A stretch of 64,000 nucleotides of DNA from Isoetes taiwanensis (GCA_021234155.1 JAJEKV010000028.1:919998-983997); one strand, 5' to 3'. Numbered from the stretch's first letter, positions 36,577-48,213 are shown. A program made the numbers and translations. Notes: generated by a model not told the origin, from the sequence alone.

Positions 36577-37100
36577 ATAAAAGCTGCCAACCTGCTCTCG
36601 AGAAGCATGTCCAATGTTTGTATGCGGAATGAATCTGGGAGGTTAGGTGTATTATATTTACTGTTTATTCTGGAAATTAAGCTAATGAAACTGCATCACC
36701 TAATCAGTTCATAGCAATTGTCAGCTAATCATTTTATAGCAATTGTGTTGTACACCGTATGACATGAGGAAGGCTAGTCATTTTTGCTGTGATAGGTTAT
36801 GACACCAAAGAGAACATATTGTGAAGAATCATGTACATATTGTGATTTCTCTTTATTTGTATCATTAATTTTACAGACAATAAGATTTGATAAATTTGCC
36901 TTTTTCTGATTTATTATACTTCTTTATGGACAGAGCCTTAATGTCCTATGCATGTCCACATGTTGGGATACGATCATTATAAAGAATGATCTCATTATCA
37001 AAGCATGGAGTTTTATGCTTCATTTTTAACATGCTGTCAAGTTGGGAGTCAAGTTGTTCCAACTTAAAAACTTCATCAATACAGTTCTTGCATATACATA
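36577..37100. other. 3' flank of the zinc-finger gene
   Basis: AT-rich 3' region with a possible variant poly(A) signal (AATAAG) near 36877. No other feature. Confidence 0.4.
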
Positions 37101-37140
37101 GAACAAGTTGCTAACGCAACGGAGGGTTGCCCTCTAAGAG
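37101..37140 (+). repeat. Dispersed hairpin module, copy 3
   Basis: GAACAAGTTGCTAACGCAAC followed by GGAGGGTTGCCCTCTAA; GAGGGTTGCCCTC forms a 5-bp stem with a 3-base loop. It is nearly identical to the minus-strand copy at 56546-56588. Confidence 0.55.
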
Positions 37141-37184
37141 AAAATGTAGGCATTCATCCTAAGAGGAACAGTTGTTTAAAGAAT

Positions 37185-37268
37185 GCAAATATATGTTGGT
37201 AATGAAAGTAAAGATAAACATGAGAAGCAAATATATGTTGGTAATGAAAGTAAAGATAAACATGAGAA
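37185..37268 (+). repeat. 42-bp perfect tandem duplication
   Basis: GCAAATATATGTTGGTAATG... repeated without a mismatch at 37185-37226 and 37227-37268, so it is recent or homogenised. Confidence 0.9.
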
Positions 37269-37665
37269 GCAAGTCATAGGTAGGAACGAAAGGAACAACA
37301 AACATGAGCATGAAACTAGAGAGGGCTAAGGAAGGAAAGCCGAATTTAAAGGTTTAGCTCAACAAGAAGCACAATTTAGGTGCTTGAACTCAAAATCAAG
37401 GTCAATGATCTCATGATGTTGTATTTACCTGTGAATGAATGCATTATTGCAGCAAATTGTCAAGAAAGTTGAAAAAGTGAGCGAGTCTAACTTGATGCCC
37501 TTAAGATCGAATGTCTCGGGAAGCTCAAAGGTATAATGAAGTTGGCCATGCATAGAATATGACAATGTCATCGAAATGCGCAATGTACTAGCTCCATTTA
37601 TTGAACTGCATGGAAAATTGATGTAGGTCCAGTAATGGACAGATTTGGTAGACAAATAAGAAGAG

Positions 37666-38220
37666 CAATGTTGTTAAAAGGCCCGTTTTTTATTTTTAAA
37701 GTACTTCTATAAAAATCTTCACGTTTTTTAAAGGATTTTTATGATTTGGTATGGCCAAAAAATAAAAAATTGCACATTCGTTGCACTGCTTTATTGGACA
37801 TATTTGCTACTGTTAAAATGCACATTTTTACTACAAGTTATAAGACATAGCATGCCAACAAGTAAATCGGAAGCTTATGCTACTATTAAAAACTATTAAG
37901 TTCAAGTACAAAGATATCATAGCTGTTTTGCCATGCAACTCTTAAGAAAGTTCAGAAAAATATTATTATAATGGTTAAGAAGTATAAGAATTTTATATAC
38001 AAAGAACATTAAGTTCAAGGATATCATATATTTGGATAAACAAAATCACAGTCTAAGGATTTTTAAAGATTTTTAAGGATTTTTAAGGATTTTAAAGATT
38101 TTTAACATATTTTATATGAAATACGTTTTTAAAGATTTTTTTCAAAATTTTTAAAAATCTTCAAAAAATCTTAAAAAACGTTTTTTAAACGTACGGATTT
38201 TGACGTACTTAACAACATTG
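37666..38220. mobile_element. hAT-type MITE with 8-bp target duplication
   Basis: Terminal inverted repeats are CAATGTTGTTAA (37666) and TTAACAACATTG (ends 38220). The bases just outside are AAGAAGAG on both sides (37658-37665 and 38221-38228), an intact 8-bp target duplication. Eight-base duplications and CA-NG termini are hAT hallmarks. The 555-bp interior is extremely AT-rich, non-coding, and has subterminal AAGGATTTTTAAAGATTTTT repeats near the right end and TTTTTAAAGGATTTTT near the left, as expected for transposase-binding sites. The perfect duplication implies a comparatively recent insertion. Confidence 0.85.
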
Positions 38221-40590
38221 AAGAAGAGAAGAAAAGAATGGTTGGAATTCTATATGTATATTCATAGTGAGAGGAGAGGTGCACTTCATTGCTTGAATCT
38301 ATGCAGCATCTTTGTGGGTTCCAATAAAAGAATCTTCTACGTAGATAATTACCTTGCTCATATGAACATAGGTGTTTAGCAAAAGTATTGACGACCTGTT
38401 TCCCAATTACCAAGTTTGACCAGTACCATGAACTAAAGCAGTATATATTTGGCCCAAAGCTTGATCTTTGGCTTGTCATTCTCTCTCAAATCATGATTGA
38501 AATTGGGATAGATATTACATGGTCACAGCAAGGAAATCTATACAATACATAGCCATACTCAATGGCGGTCACTTGAAGCTAAGATACTGCATTATCATAT
38601 GTGCCTCTGCACAGTCTACCTTATGTCCTTCATGCCTTAAATTACATGGATTTCAATACTGGCAGCAATTACTGCAGTTTGGTAGTTCCTCTAAATTGTT
38701 TCAAACAGGTTGTTTGTTTGTTTTGGCTCTTTGGTAGCCATGTATAATCGTTGCTTACAAAGTTATAGCAAAGTCTCTAAACCTTTGAATATGTGTGGCA
38801 TTATGGCAGTTATGCAACAATTACTTGAGCCGTTGTTCCCTTCTAGGAGGTTTGGATTGAAACAAGCGTGACCTCGTCAAGTACAACCTCAACTATATTT
38901 CATGATTTTTCTTCACTTGGTCAAATTGCATTCGCTCTAACAGGGCATAATGTAGTTCTAGAGATTCATGCCACACAATTCCTTCAACTGAAGAAAAGCC
39001 TTCCAAAATAGCCATGTGGAGGGGGGGCTTCTGGCATACATAGTCATTGCACTATGCTACTTGCCTACTGCTACTATATGCTACTGGAGATACTAGAATG
39101 TGCTTAAGAATAATGACAACATGCTTCTACTCGTTCATCCAGAGCCACTTATCACAATGGCAAATGCAATGCTAGCACTTCACATGGTCATCATACGATA
39201 TAGATCATCTATCATATAGGTTGGAGAGAAGGAGGGTAGGAGAGGACTATGCACATTGCCTCCAGAACGAGACATGCATGATGTCATAGTCGTCACACAT
39301 GCATGATGTGCTATCACCTTCAATATATATGCACGTTACTAAACCCTACAACACGACTAACTTGTGACATCCATTCCTAAATTGTAAACCCCATATTCAT
39401 GTTAAAACGTTAGGATTTGCTTCAGCAGTACAAACCACAAGTTGCTTACAGTAGAGAAATATGATTGTATCAATGAATGGGACCCTACGCTAGAGAAGAA
39501 AAGCAATGCATCTGTGCAAATCGTCATGCTCTCACTTTTCAATATGGTAACAAAAGAAGCAAAGATGACAGAAAACAGAAAGAGCAGGAATCAAGAAAAA
39601 TAATTACTTTCTGAATGGCAGGCCCATATATCTGTCGCACATACATAAACAAAATGTTGGCATGGAAATTGGAAGATTATGTAGACTAAACTTTAGCTTG
39701 AACACAAGGCTGGCAAGCATCAATTCATTCGCTACTTGTATTATTGCTAAGGAGATGCATACTATAGGCAACAACCTCATAGGCAGCCGAGAAAAGCACA
39801 GATACAAAGATGAGATTTGAGGAACTTCTAAACTAACTTCGAAAACTAAGAAGTACCTGAAGGTCGAGAGGAGCTAATTGCGACTGTACGTACCAATGCC
39901 GAATGTTCAATTCTTGGAAAAGAAAATCAAGGCAGGGATGCATGCGCCCCATAGACTGCATGTGAAGTTCAGACTATCAGACCGACGCATATTCCAGTAA
40001 TCTGAGTTTAGCAAGTATTGCAGTCTGAGAATCTTTTTTTACTTTCTCTGAGCATCCATTTGGGATATTCCTCACAAATTCCAGGCTATTCACAAATCTC
40101 AGCCACACATACAAAACATTCCCCGAATATCCCTACATTCTGACATTGATGCAAAGGGATTGCCCTTCGGACAACCCAAAAATGATGCCCATAAAAAACC
40201 CATGAAAATCCCCCTTTTCAAGAAGTGGAAATGATTTTCGAAAATAGGGGTATTTTGGCCACAATCTCCCCTTTGTGATTTTATAGATTAATATTCTTTT
40301 ATTTATTTTTAGCACACCAGCCCAACCAAGCCTGCAGCCTTTCTTGCAATTCTAGCCTATCCACGTAGCACCTCTACCTCATCAAAAATTGATGTGGCAT
40401 TAACTTCCACCATTAGATCCTCTTTTTTTTTTCAGATCTAGGGCTGTGAAAATTAGGTAAGGCTTAAAAATGGCAGGGAGATGGCACCGGATGCAGTAAG
40501 GTGCATTAGACATGGCAAAGTTTATCTTCTTCGTGTCTCCCTACCATTCCTCTGTTAATTTCAGTATTCTTCAGTTCGGCTCTTTTAATT
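38221..40590. other. Gene-free stretch
   Basis: An open frame at 38171-38479 (-) runs into the MITE; with the MITE and one target copy removed it joins in frame with 37425-37655 (-), but the product is not recognised. At 40261-40297 a piece related to the 127-bp minisatellite at 48426 appears (CAATCTCCCCTTTGTGATTTT). Confidence 0.4.
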
Positions 40591-40597
40591 TTCGTGT

Positions 40598-40624
40598 CCC
40601 CCTCCCCCTCCCCTGCCCCCCTCC
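40598..40624 (-). other. C-run cluster (G-quadruplex on the minus strand)
   Basis: Five runs of three to six C separated by one or two bases within 27 bases; on the minus strand this fits a G-quadruplex, on the plus strand an i-motif. Confidence 0.65.
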
Positions 40625-40782
40625 CTTGCCTTTTTTATCTTAGGGTCTTCTGTCTGCCATTATCCACAGAGCCATAACCGCACGGATTTTTGCGAGAACA
40701 TGCATCTGTTTCTTACTCTCGGCTTGGATCCCATAGACTAGGCTTTGGAATTTTGATGCAGACGTTTCTATCTTCTTCGTGG

Positions 40783-40804
40783 TTTTTTTTTTTTTTTTTT
40801 TTTT
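40783..40804 (-). repeat. Poly(T)/poly(A) tract
   Basis: About 22 consecutive T, i.e. an A tail on the minus strand; it could mark a retroposed end, but nothing upstream on that strand is recognisable. Confidence 0.5.
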
Positions 40805-41441
40805 GGGGGTGACCGTTTTTCCCTCCCTTTGAGCAAAAAGTTTGTTTGTTTTTTTAGGAGCTCCCGCGAGTCGAAGGTCTTGATGTTTTGGCCTTGACTG
40901 CAATTGCGCAAGCTGATGGTTTGCAGGCGAGACTTCTCTTCCTTTTGCATCTTCATCTTAGAAGCGTTATCCTTGTTTAATGTGAAATTTTATTATAAGC
41001 TGATGATAAGGACTGAAGACAAACATTTTCGCTACAATGAACCGTGAATAATGTAGAATATGCACTTTTGCCAAATAGCACCAACCTAAATTTTGAAATC
41101 CATTTAGAAGCATTGGAATTTTGAAATACTTTATCTTTACTGGTAGGGTATGGTCGCCCTCTGCCGTGACCCCACCTCGGAGCATGGGTCAGACCCCCAT
41201 CCCTTCGCGGTTTATCGTCATGCTGCCATGGGTATCCGCGTCTATGTACCGTCGTATTGTGGCCAGGTGTCATTAACTGGGGTTCCGTCAACCGAGACAC
41301 CAGCGTCCATCAACCGTGCCTGCAGTGGCCTCTGTCGTGAGTTAAGGTCCCAGGCACCGTGCCCTGGGTGACCACGTCCGTGCTGGAGAAAATACCCCGA
41401 GCATGCCGATTTGAAACGAATTCAATGCGGGTTCGCTTGAA

Positions 41442-44324
41442 TTGGCGCCCAAAACTAGCACTCGATTGCATTCTTCTGAATTCAATTCTCCCACTCCCGC
41501 TATGGCTTCCATGGACATAAAATCTTGCCCTCCTTTCATAGTTCATATGTTCTCGAGAGAAGGTTGTGAAGAGCACGAGGCAGCCATGGTTTCGACGAGG
41601 GCACGAAGAGAAACCGATGCTGAAAGAGGTACCAGGAGACCGGAATCATCCAAGAGGGTCTGCGCGCCCAGGACAAAGAGGAGGGCACCACAGGGCAGTG
41701 CTGCTACCAGTCCAATGCCAAGGAGGCCGAGTAGGAGAGGTCAATGGACAGAGGACCAAATGCTCGACATACTCGAAGAGGTAAGTGAACTTGGCATTTC
41801 GATTAGAGAGGCATCTAGGAGGTCTGGTATATCAGAGTCCACAATCAGGGATTGGCTATATGGTCGAACAAGCCACAAGCAAACAAAACATCCACAAATA
41901 TTGACAACTCTCCAAGAGGAGGAGCTAGTTAATTGGGCCCTTAGCAGGGCAGAGCAAGGGGGTTACACTATCTGCTGTCAAGGAAAAGGCAGCAGAGATG
42001 GCCAGAGTAGGGGGGTCTTGTGGTATATCTGGAGTACCAGGCAGTAAGTGGTGGAAGCTCTTTAAGCAAAGACACCCCGAAGTTGCTCTCAGGAGTCCAG
42101 AAACCCTAGATGTGGCCAGGGCCCGTGCCATGACCCAGGAGAGCCTCGATAACTTCTATGCCGGGCTTAAGCAGATTTATGCTGAGTTTGCCTTCCCAGC
42201 CTCAAGGATATGGAACACTGATGAGACTGGAATTCAGGCAGGGAAAGTGAAGGGGCTGAAAATCATAGCTAGGAAGGGGGGGGGGGACAAGGTGAGTGAG
42301 GTAGTCATGAACAACAGGGAGTGGGTTACAATTTTGGTTTGTGTTAATGCTGAGGGGTATAGGATCCCCAACATGTATATTTTTAAAGGTAATCGCATGA
42401 GGCAGGACAACATTGCAAGATGCGAAGAAGGTGCCATTCAGGCTGTCCAATCTTTGGCTTGCATTGGATGACATCAGAACTGTTTAAATCATGGCTGTGA
42501 CATTTTGCAGCAAGAGTTCCAGGTGGTGTATCCCCAGATCAGCCTCACCTTATCATTTTGGATGGTCATGGCAGTCATGTAGATCTGGAAGTCATATTGG
42601 CAGCAAGAGAGAAGGGCATTCACTTTGCCTTATTGCCTCCACACACATCTCATAGACTTCAACCTCTAGATGTGGCATGCTTTGCCCCTTTCAAGGCATC
42701 ATTCAAGAGGCTTAGAGCTGCCTACATGGTTAGCAAAGGGAGGGCAGAGCCAAAGAGAGAGGAGATAGCAGAATTGATTTCACAATCAATTGCATGTGGC
42801 CTAACACCCCACAACATCAAGGCAGGTTTTAGGGCCACTGGTATCTGGCCCTTTGACCAGGAGAAGGTTAGGGCAGGCTAAGAATGTACCAGGTTTGGGA
42901 GGGTGCATGTTGAAGACGTTACAGGAGGCCAGGAGCAGGCTGGAGAAGAGTATCATCCAGATATGGGACCAGTGGAGGGGTTTGACATGGCAGAAGTGCA
43001 CCAGCTATGGGAGGCCTTACCTGGACAACTCCCAATTGATGTGCAAAATGACCAAACGCCACACAATTCAGCTGGTGAGCATGTGCCACAATCTGTGCAT
43101 GTGGATCATACCCATGAATTCCCTATTGAAGGTGCTGCTGCAGTAAGTCAGGTGCACGTCAATGATGTTGGAGGGTCTATGGCTGGCCTGCATGAAGCAT
43201 CTCAAACATGTGGCATGCCATCACAGACCATAAGGGTAAGGAAGAGAGGCTTTGCCCCAGATCTAGGAGGAAGAGTTCATATATCAAGTGATGGTTTCTG
43301 TGAGGCATTGAGAGCAGAACAGGCAAGAAGGGCAGAGGCCGAAAAATTGAAATTGGAGCAGCTGGCAGCAAGGAAGGTTGAGACTGCAAGGAGGAAGGCT
43401 GAAAGGGAGGAGGCTGCCAAGAGGGCACAGGCTAACAGGGAGGAGAGAGAGAGGAGGAAATTAGCTGATGCAAGGGAAGCTGCAAGTGCTGCAAGGCTTC
43501 GGGAGTTTATGTACCCAAGGGGGATGTCTAGAGTGGCATCCATATTTGGTTTTCAAAGGGTGTTGAGCGAGGAGGTGAAGACAAGAAGATTATAGGTGAG
43601 GAACAGACTTAGGGTGAGACAAGGATTAAGTCCAATTGGGGCACCCATTACAGTAAATCAGACGTCCCTAGGTATTGACCAAGTTCTTGAGCCTGCTGTT
43701 CCTGCTAGTCCCTGTGTAGACCTGAACTCACAACCATTGGAGGATGCTGATGAAGAGCAAGTCATGTGCAGTTTAGATGACACACATATCTGCTCGGATG
43801 ATGCTGGTCATGTGCAGAATGTAAGTATAGAGGGTTGCATACCTCTAGTTAGGCCTGTAGCAAACCCAATCAGCACACTCAATTCCCCATTGAAGAGGTG
43901 GGACTTGCCAGGTCCACAGCAACATGCTGACATTGGTCACGGCAACTCAATGAGACTGGACACCCAGGGATGGGTGAACTATGTTGCCGCCAATTCAGGA
44001 CCCGAACATGACCAAGATGCTGCAATAGACAAGGCAAGGATTACCAGGGAGATGGTGGAAATTGGGGTGGACCCTGTAATTGTAAGCCGTGCAAAGGGGA
44101 TGGATGTTGGGTTTGCAAGGATATGGAGGGCTGACATGGCTCGAGAAACCGAGCCAACTCCAAGGTTTGGAGAGGGGACCTCATTCATAGCTACACCCGC
44201 TGATAGTCAGGTATGCTTGGTCACCTTGCACTTTTAATTTTAAGTTTACCTTTTATTTGGCTCTGCTATTAACAGACAATGTGCACAGGTATCCGAAGAC
44301 TCGGATGAAACCCAAGACAATTAA
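41442..44324 (+). pseudogene. pogo/Tigger-like DDE transposase with long C-terminal extension
   Basis: The enzyme would cut and insert the element. Near residues 100-150 lies a Psq/CENP-B-type helix-turn-helix (LGISIREASRRSGISESTIR, then DWLYGR) and next a second DNA-binding helix set (LQEEELVNWALSRAEQGGY). The DDE catalytic acids are in WNTDETG (about 42215), ILDGHGSHVD (about 42555) and LQPLDVACFAPFK (about 42660), with 35 residues between the last two (DD35D). After GIWPFDQEKV the same frame runs on through an acidic region and a long Arg/Glu/Ala coiled coil (about 43310-43500). A likely intron 44211-44288 joins to an acidic end VSEDSDETQDN. Defects: frame changes near 41975 and 42465, TGA at 42498, TAA at 42879, TAG at 43593. 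Full length would be about 930 residues. Confidence 0.83.
44211..44288 (+). other. Probable intron in the transposase gene
   Basis: GTATGC follows GATAGTCAG and GTGCACAG precedes GTATCCGAAG; removal keeps the frame and adds 11 residues, mostly acidic, before TAA at 44322-44324. Confidence 0.5.
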
Positions 44325-44759
44325 GTCTTTCGACAACTTATTGTACAAAATTTAAGAACAAAATAGTGAACTTATTGTACAAAATTCTACTGTTTGCAAC
44401 TGATTTCCCAATCCATTACCAGTATGGGGCAGGGACCCGACACGATCATTATCATCCAAACAAATAACTTAAGCAATCAACACAAGCAATAGTGCCAGTA
44501 ATCAGAAGATCATTTCATTATACAAAATGATGATCATACAAAATTTAGCCCTGAGGCTGCACAAAATAAGCCCGAAGGGCCGTTTCACAACATAAACAAA
44601 ATAAGATCGAGGAGGGGGGGATCGTCCAGAGTGGCCTTTCTGTACAAAGGGGGCTGCAGCTCATTAACCCACGGGGCTCTGTAAGAGCACGTGATCTCCT
44701 TCTGTGATCACGATCTGGCAGTGGATGAGATTTGTTTCTGACCAACTTGGGACACGATC

Positions 44760-44984
44760 TCAGGCGAAACCTCGACACTTACAGATGAACCCACGGCCGT
44801 AGTAATCTCGGCCGAGGTTCCTAACCCTGAAACTGTTAGGAGTCGTTGAAGTCGAAGAGCTAGCAGGGGAGGGTGGAGCGCTCGGAAGAGGGCGAGCCCT
44901 TTTGATGGGATCAGACCCGCCACCCCTTACCACGTCCCACCGGGAGCCGGATCCGGGATAGCTAGTTCTCCTCGTGTGATCCAT
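44760..44984 (-). CDS. Small ORF inside the pogo element, opposite strand
   Basis: A frame of about 75 codons starting MDHTRRTSYPGSGSRWDVV, rich in Arg, Ser and Pro, with SNP-type basic patches (PIKRARPLP). It lies downstream of the transposase and convergent to it. No family is recognised. It might be a second product of the element, an N-terminal exon, or chance in GC-rich DNA. Confidence 0.25.
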   Translation of the reverse strand: MDHTRRTSYPGSGSRWDVVRGGGSDPIKRARPLPSAPPSPASSSTSTTPNSFRVRNLGRDYYGRGFICKCRGFA

Positions 44985-45866
44985 GGCGACTGAAGTCTGT
45001 GCCACAATGAAAAAACGCAAGAAATCAATGGAAGACTCGATACCAAAAACATATCAGACGATCAGAGCTTACCTCCAACGCGGAATGGAATACCGGCTGC
45101 TCGATCTCTCAATTTAAACTATTAACTGTAATGATGGTTCCGGATTTCAAAAAATCTGGCTTTTAAAGCCAAATTACCTTTCTTCTGGATGAGGCAGAGA
45201 ATGTTCGGGCCAATTTGGTGCAAGATTTGGGATTGCAGTCTCGAAAATCAGCTCGATTGGCGGAGGAGGGCCAAAAAGGCAACGGTAACCGTTGGCGGTA
45301 CCTCGATAGCTGGTGGCATACGTATCAGTAGCTGGCGCCGTAGGCCTCGTATACAGCACCTAGGCCCGCTGATATTAATGGGATGTGGCCCGACCGTGAG
45401 AGACGGTCAGGCGTGCAGATTCACTCAAGTGCGCGGTAGGTGGCACCTGACGCGCGTTCACAGCCAATAACCCCCGCTAAAGATGGCCTCGGGTACCACG
45501 CAGTGTGGTTAGGGGCCTCGTGACGGTGGACGCTTGACCCCCCTTCCTTTAAAGCACCATAACTTTCTAGCCCGATTGATTTTGGGAAAATTGTCTTCGG
45601 GGAAGATGTTAAGGACAATATTAGGTATCCAAATGAATTAACGGATCGAGGGACGCGGGAAATCCGGTTGTATGAGGACAATTTGCCCCTTAAGTGCATG
45701 GAACATGGCGACCATACCCTAATGCTTTAATATTTGAGAAGTTCCTAGGTCCTATTTGTCATTCGAAAATTGAGCAGCCAAAATGATTTGTATAATATAT
45801 GGCTTTGGTAGCTACTGAAAACAAAAGCTCTCAGATGTCCATTTTCTTTCTAGAATCTCAGGGCTA

Positions 45867-46056
45867 GTTTCCGTTTTATAGCCCCACCCCACCCCCCCCC
45901 TCCAAAAAACAGAAAAGCTTTTCCCGGCAATTTTTTTCCTGTTTTGAACGCTTTTTCGATTCTTTTTATCCTTTTCTGTTTTTTCATCATCTGCAATTTT
46001 CCAGTGGTGTTTTCCGGGGGGAGGAGGGAGGGGGGGGGGAGGGGTTATAAACCGAA
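45867..46056. mobile_element. Small foldback with C-tract and G-tract arms
   Basis: The left arm GTTTCCGTTTTATAGCCCC followed by C runs (45867-45902) is complementary to the right arm, G runs followed by GGGGTTATAAACCGAAAG (about 46020-46056). An inner pair, AAAAAACAGAAAAG (45904) and CTTTTCTGTTTTTT (45971), extends the hairpin. About 190 bp, non-coding. It begins about 146 bases after the pogo element. Confidence 0.6.
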
Positions 46057-46179
46057 AGTCTTTCCAATCTCAGTTGGCCTTTCCTGAATGACGGTGAATT
46101 TTGTATGATTATCGTGGCCGTGGCACTATGTGTATTCTGTATCCAAAGAGAAAATATGGAAGGGAGAAATTATAAGCTG

Positions 46180-46915
46180 TAGAGAACTATGGCCATTATG
46201 GACAACAAGAGCTTAGCAATGAAGCCACCAGATTTTTTAAATAAATGCAACGTCATGGCTTTAAGCTAGATGCAGTAGGTTTTGTGAATATCTTGAGTGC
46301 CTACGAATGTATCGCTACAACATGGCAGATATGTGCATGCCAATATCATACTTTTCCTCTTCGAACATGAATATCATTGAATGTTTTGCCAGGATGCAGA
46401 CATGGGAGCTTATTTCATGAAATTCATTAATTCATGGATATGCAGAGTGTGGGGACTTTTACAAAGTTGGATATGCTGATATTTTAGGTGCATGTAGTAA
46501 GTAGTCAATGTCTACAATGTCGCCGGTCTATGTAATAGGAGCTCTTGCCCACTTGCGAACAGTCATTATGCAACTATTCGAGAACATGAAGGTGTGTATT
46601 TGTTCAGAAGTTTTTCTATATATGAACAGCCTATTTCAGACTACATGCCCTATTCGCCTTCTTTCTTTCCATATCAATTCCAGCACTAATTCCTTGGCAT
46701 AAGTACCTTCTGAAGTTGTGTTTTTGTCTCTCTTCCATTTCAGTCTCGATGGGAAAAATGCAGGAAAGGGACATCGTCATTTCTGCATGTTGAACTGCAT
46801 CCAAAGCTTCCTCTTTTACGCTCTTTTAGCCTGGACCATATGCATCTATCACTTGTCTTCAAGAACGTGTGATTGTGAATGTGGTTCATGGCTTCTCAAT
46901 GTATCTTTATAGGCT
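46180..46915 (+). pseudogene. PLS-type PPR protein pseudogene
   Basis: Plus-strand frames give YGHYGQQELSNEATRFFK, then QRHGFKLDAVGFVNILSAYE (46187-46310), matching the PPR pattern EAL-LF-QM---G-+PD-VTF-+ILSAC. Further on, ECFARMQTWELIS*NSLIHG followed by YAECGDF (about 46378-46460) matches SWN-LI-GYAECGDF with the Trp codon changed to TGA. A weaker piece KMQERDIVISAC lies near 46750. Multiple stops and frame changes make it dead. It would have been an RNA-binding organelle protein. Confidence 0.65.
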
Positions 46916-48147
46916 AGCATTATCCTGCAAAATAATTATTATCTCTATTTGATTAGGACTACTACTACACAGCACATGGAGGAAATGGAACTTTCATTGC
47001 AAGAAAATATTATAAGATAATGACCGCGCTTCGACAACTAGGTTCTGGATAAGAGAACAGTTTATCACATTTACACAATGTTCTGGATAAGAGCCAGTTT
47101 ATCACATTTACACAATGTTCCACACTCCTAGCATATGAGTGCATGTGTAATCCATCCACAATGTATCAATACGTAAAGAAGATTTAGCTGTCAAAGAAAA
47201 GGAATATAGATTCACCAAGCTATAAGAAAATGTATCTAATGAAGTTGGTATATAAATTGAATTTGGGAGTAGCAAATAATAGTTCCTGACTCAGGCAAGC
47301 AGAGATTTTGTTTGTTATTGGTACCTAGAAGGGCAAAACTTTCTTGCAACATTAATCCCATAGCTTTGAATACGCATTCAGAGATCTGATACTGGAAGAG
47401 GTCTATTTACTATAAATTCTTTGTTTGGAGACATATTCCCATGTTGGATGAAATCATCTCAAAGTCATAGCTCCACAATACAAGCCCAGATTACCTGTTG
47501 ACCAATTTCCACCAAGAGGGCTAATAATTTCTTCAAGTCTTCATCACATTTGTAGCAAACAGACGAGCGAACTACCTAATGCATGTTCGGCAACATCTTT
47601 TATCCGGAAGTGGTAATTGCGTCCAAATATCGAGCCAGAAAGCTCAAAATTTCCAAAAATAAGATCTCTTCTTTCAGAGCAACAACACCTTCTTTTTTTT
47701 TAATTCTTTTTTATCCCTATTAGGATGGTTGTTTCTGACATAAAATTGGGTTTGGGAATGACAAATGCTCTTTTAATTTTTCTTGCAACAACAACTTTTT
47801 AAAAATTGTCTTCAAATACCATACATGACCGTCCTTGAGACAAGTGGTGTTAATCAAACAAATGCCTTGCTAGGTAGGTAATTAGATTTGAACCACGATG
47901 CAGAAGTTTAAAGGAATGTGCTATAAATATTGTAGCGTTTTGAAGCAATAAGGGGTCATGTGGGCATGATTGGAGCTAAAAAAAAATGGCCGATCTAACG
48001 ACTCTTTCGAATTATAGTTTGGAAAATTACAATATACTTACAGTAGGGTCAAGTTACACCTCCTTTTCACAAACCGCAAATGCTTTTTTTTTTTTTTTGT
48101 CATGATTTTATCATGTTTTCAAATTCCAACACTATCATCTATGCATA
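46916..48147. other. Gene-free stretch
   Basis: Nothing recognisable apart from the tandem repeat at 47043-47117 and a T run at 48085-48100. Confidence 0.35.
47043..47117 (+). repeat. 38-bp tandem repeat, two units
   Basis: TTCTGGATAAGAG followed by CAGTTTATCACATTTACAC is present twice in succession with one small length difference. Confidence 0.85.
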
Positions 48148-48213
48148 GGAATAGAATAGAATAGAATAGTTTTTTTAACGTCCACGAAGACCAATAGGTC
48201 ATGGGACCCATAC
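48148..48213 (+). repeat. AATAG-tailed dispersed repeat, copy C
   Basis: GAATAGAATAGAATAG, then ACGTCCACGAAGACCAATAG and TCATGGGACCCA; shares block order with the copies at 4761 and 29144. A very long T run begins shortly after it. Confidence 0.5.

Larger units (their letters stand above)
41146..45719 (+). mobile_element. Complete pogo/Tigger-like DNA transposon
   Basis: Ends are GGGTATGGTCGCC (41146-41158) and its exact complement GGCGACCATACCC (45707-45719), each bordered by TA (41144-41145 and 45720-45721), the target duplication of the Tc1/mariner superfamily. Length 4,574 bp. It contains a transposase gene on the plus strand (41442-44324) and about 1.4 kb of further sequence with a small minus-strand frame. 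The interior is visibly more GC-rich than its surroundings. Perfect terminal repeats and a readable transposase show it is far younger than the copia and gypsy relics. It is larger than most pogo elements. Confidence 0.88.

Noticed and set aside
37425-38479. The frame restored by removing the MITE as a PPR or copia gene
   Set aside because: No PPR or copia block could be aligned; only the continuity of the frame is reported.
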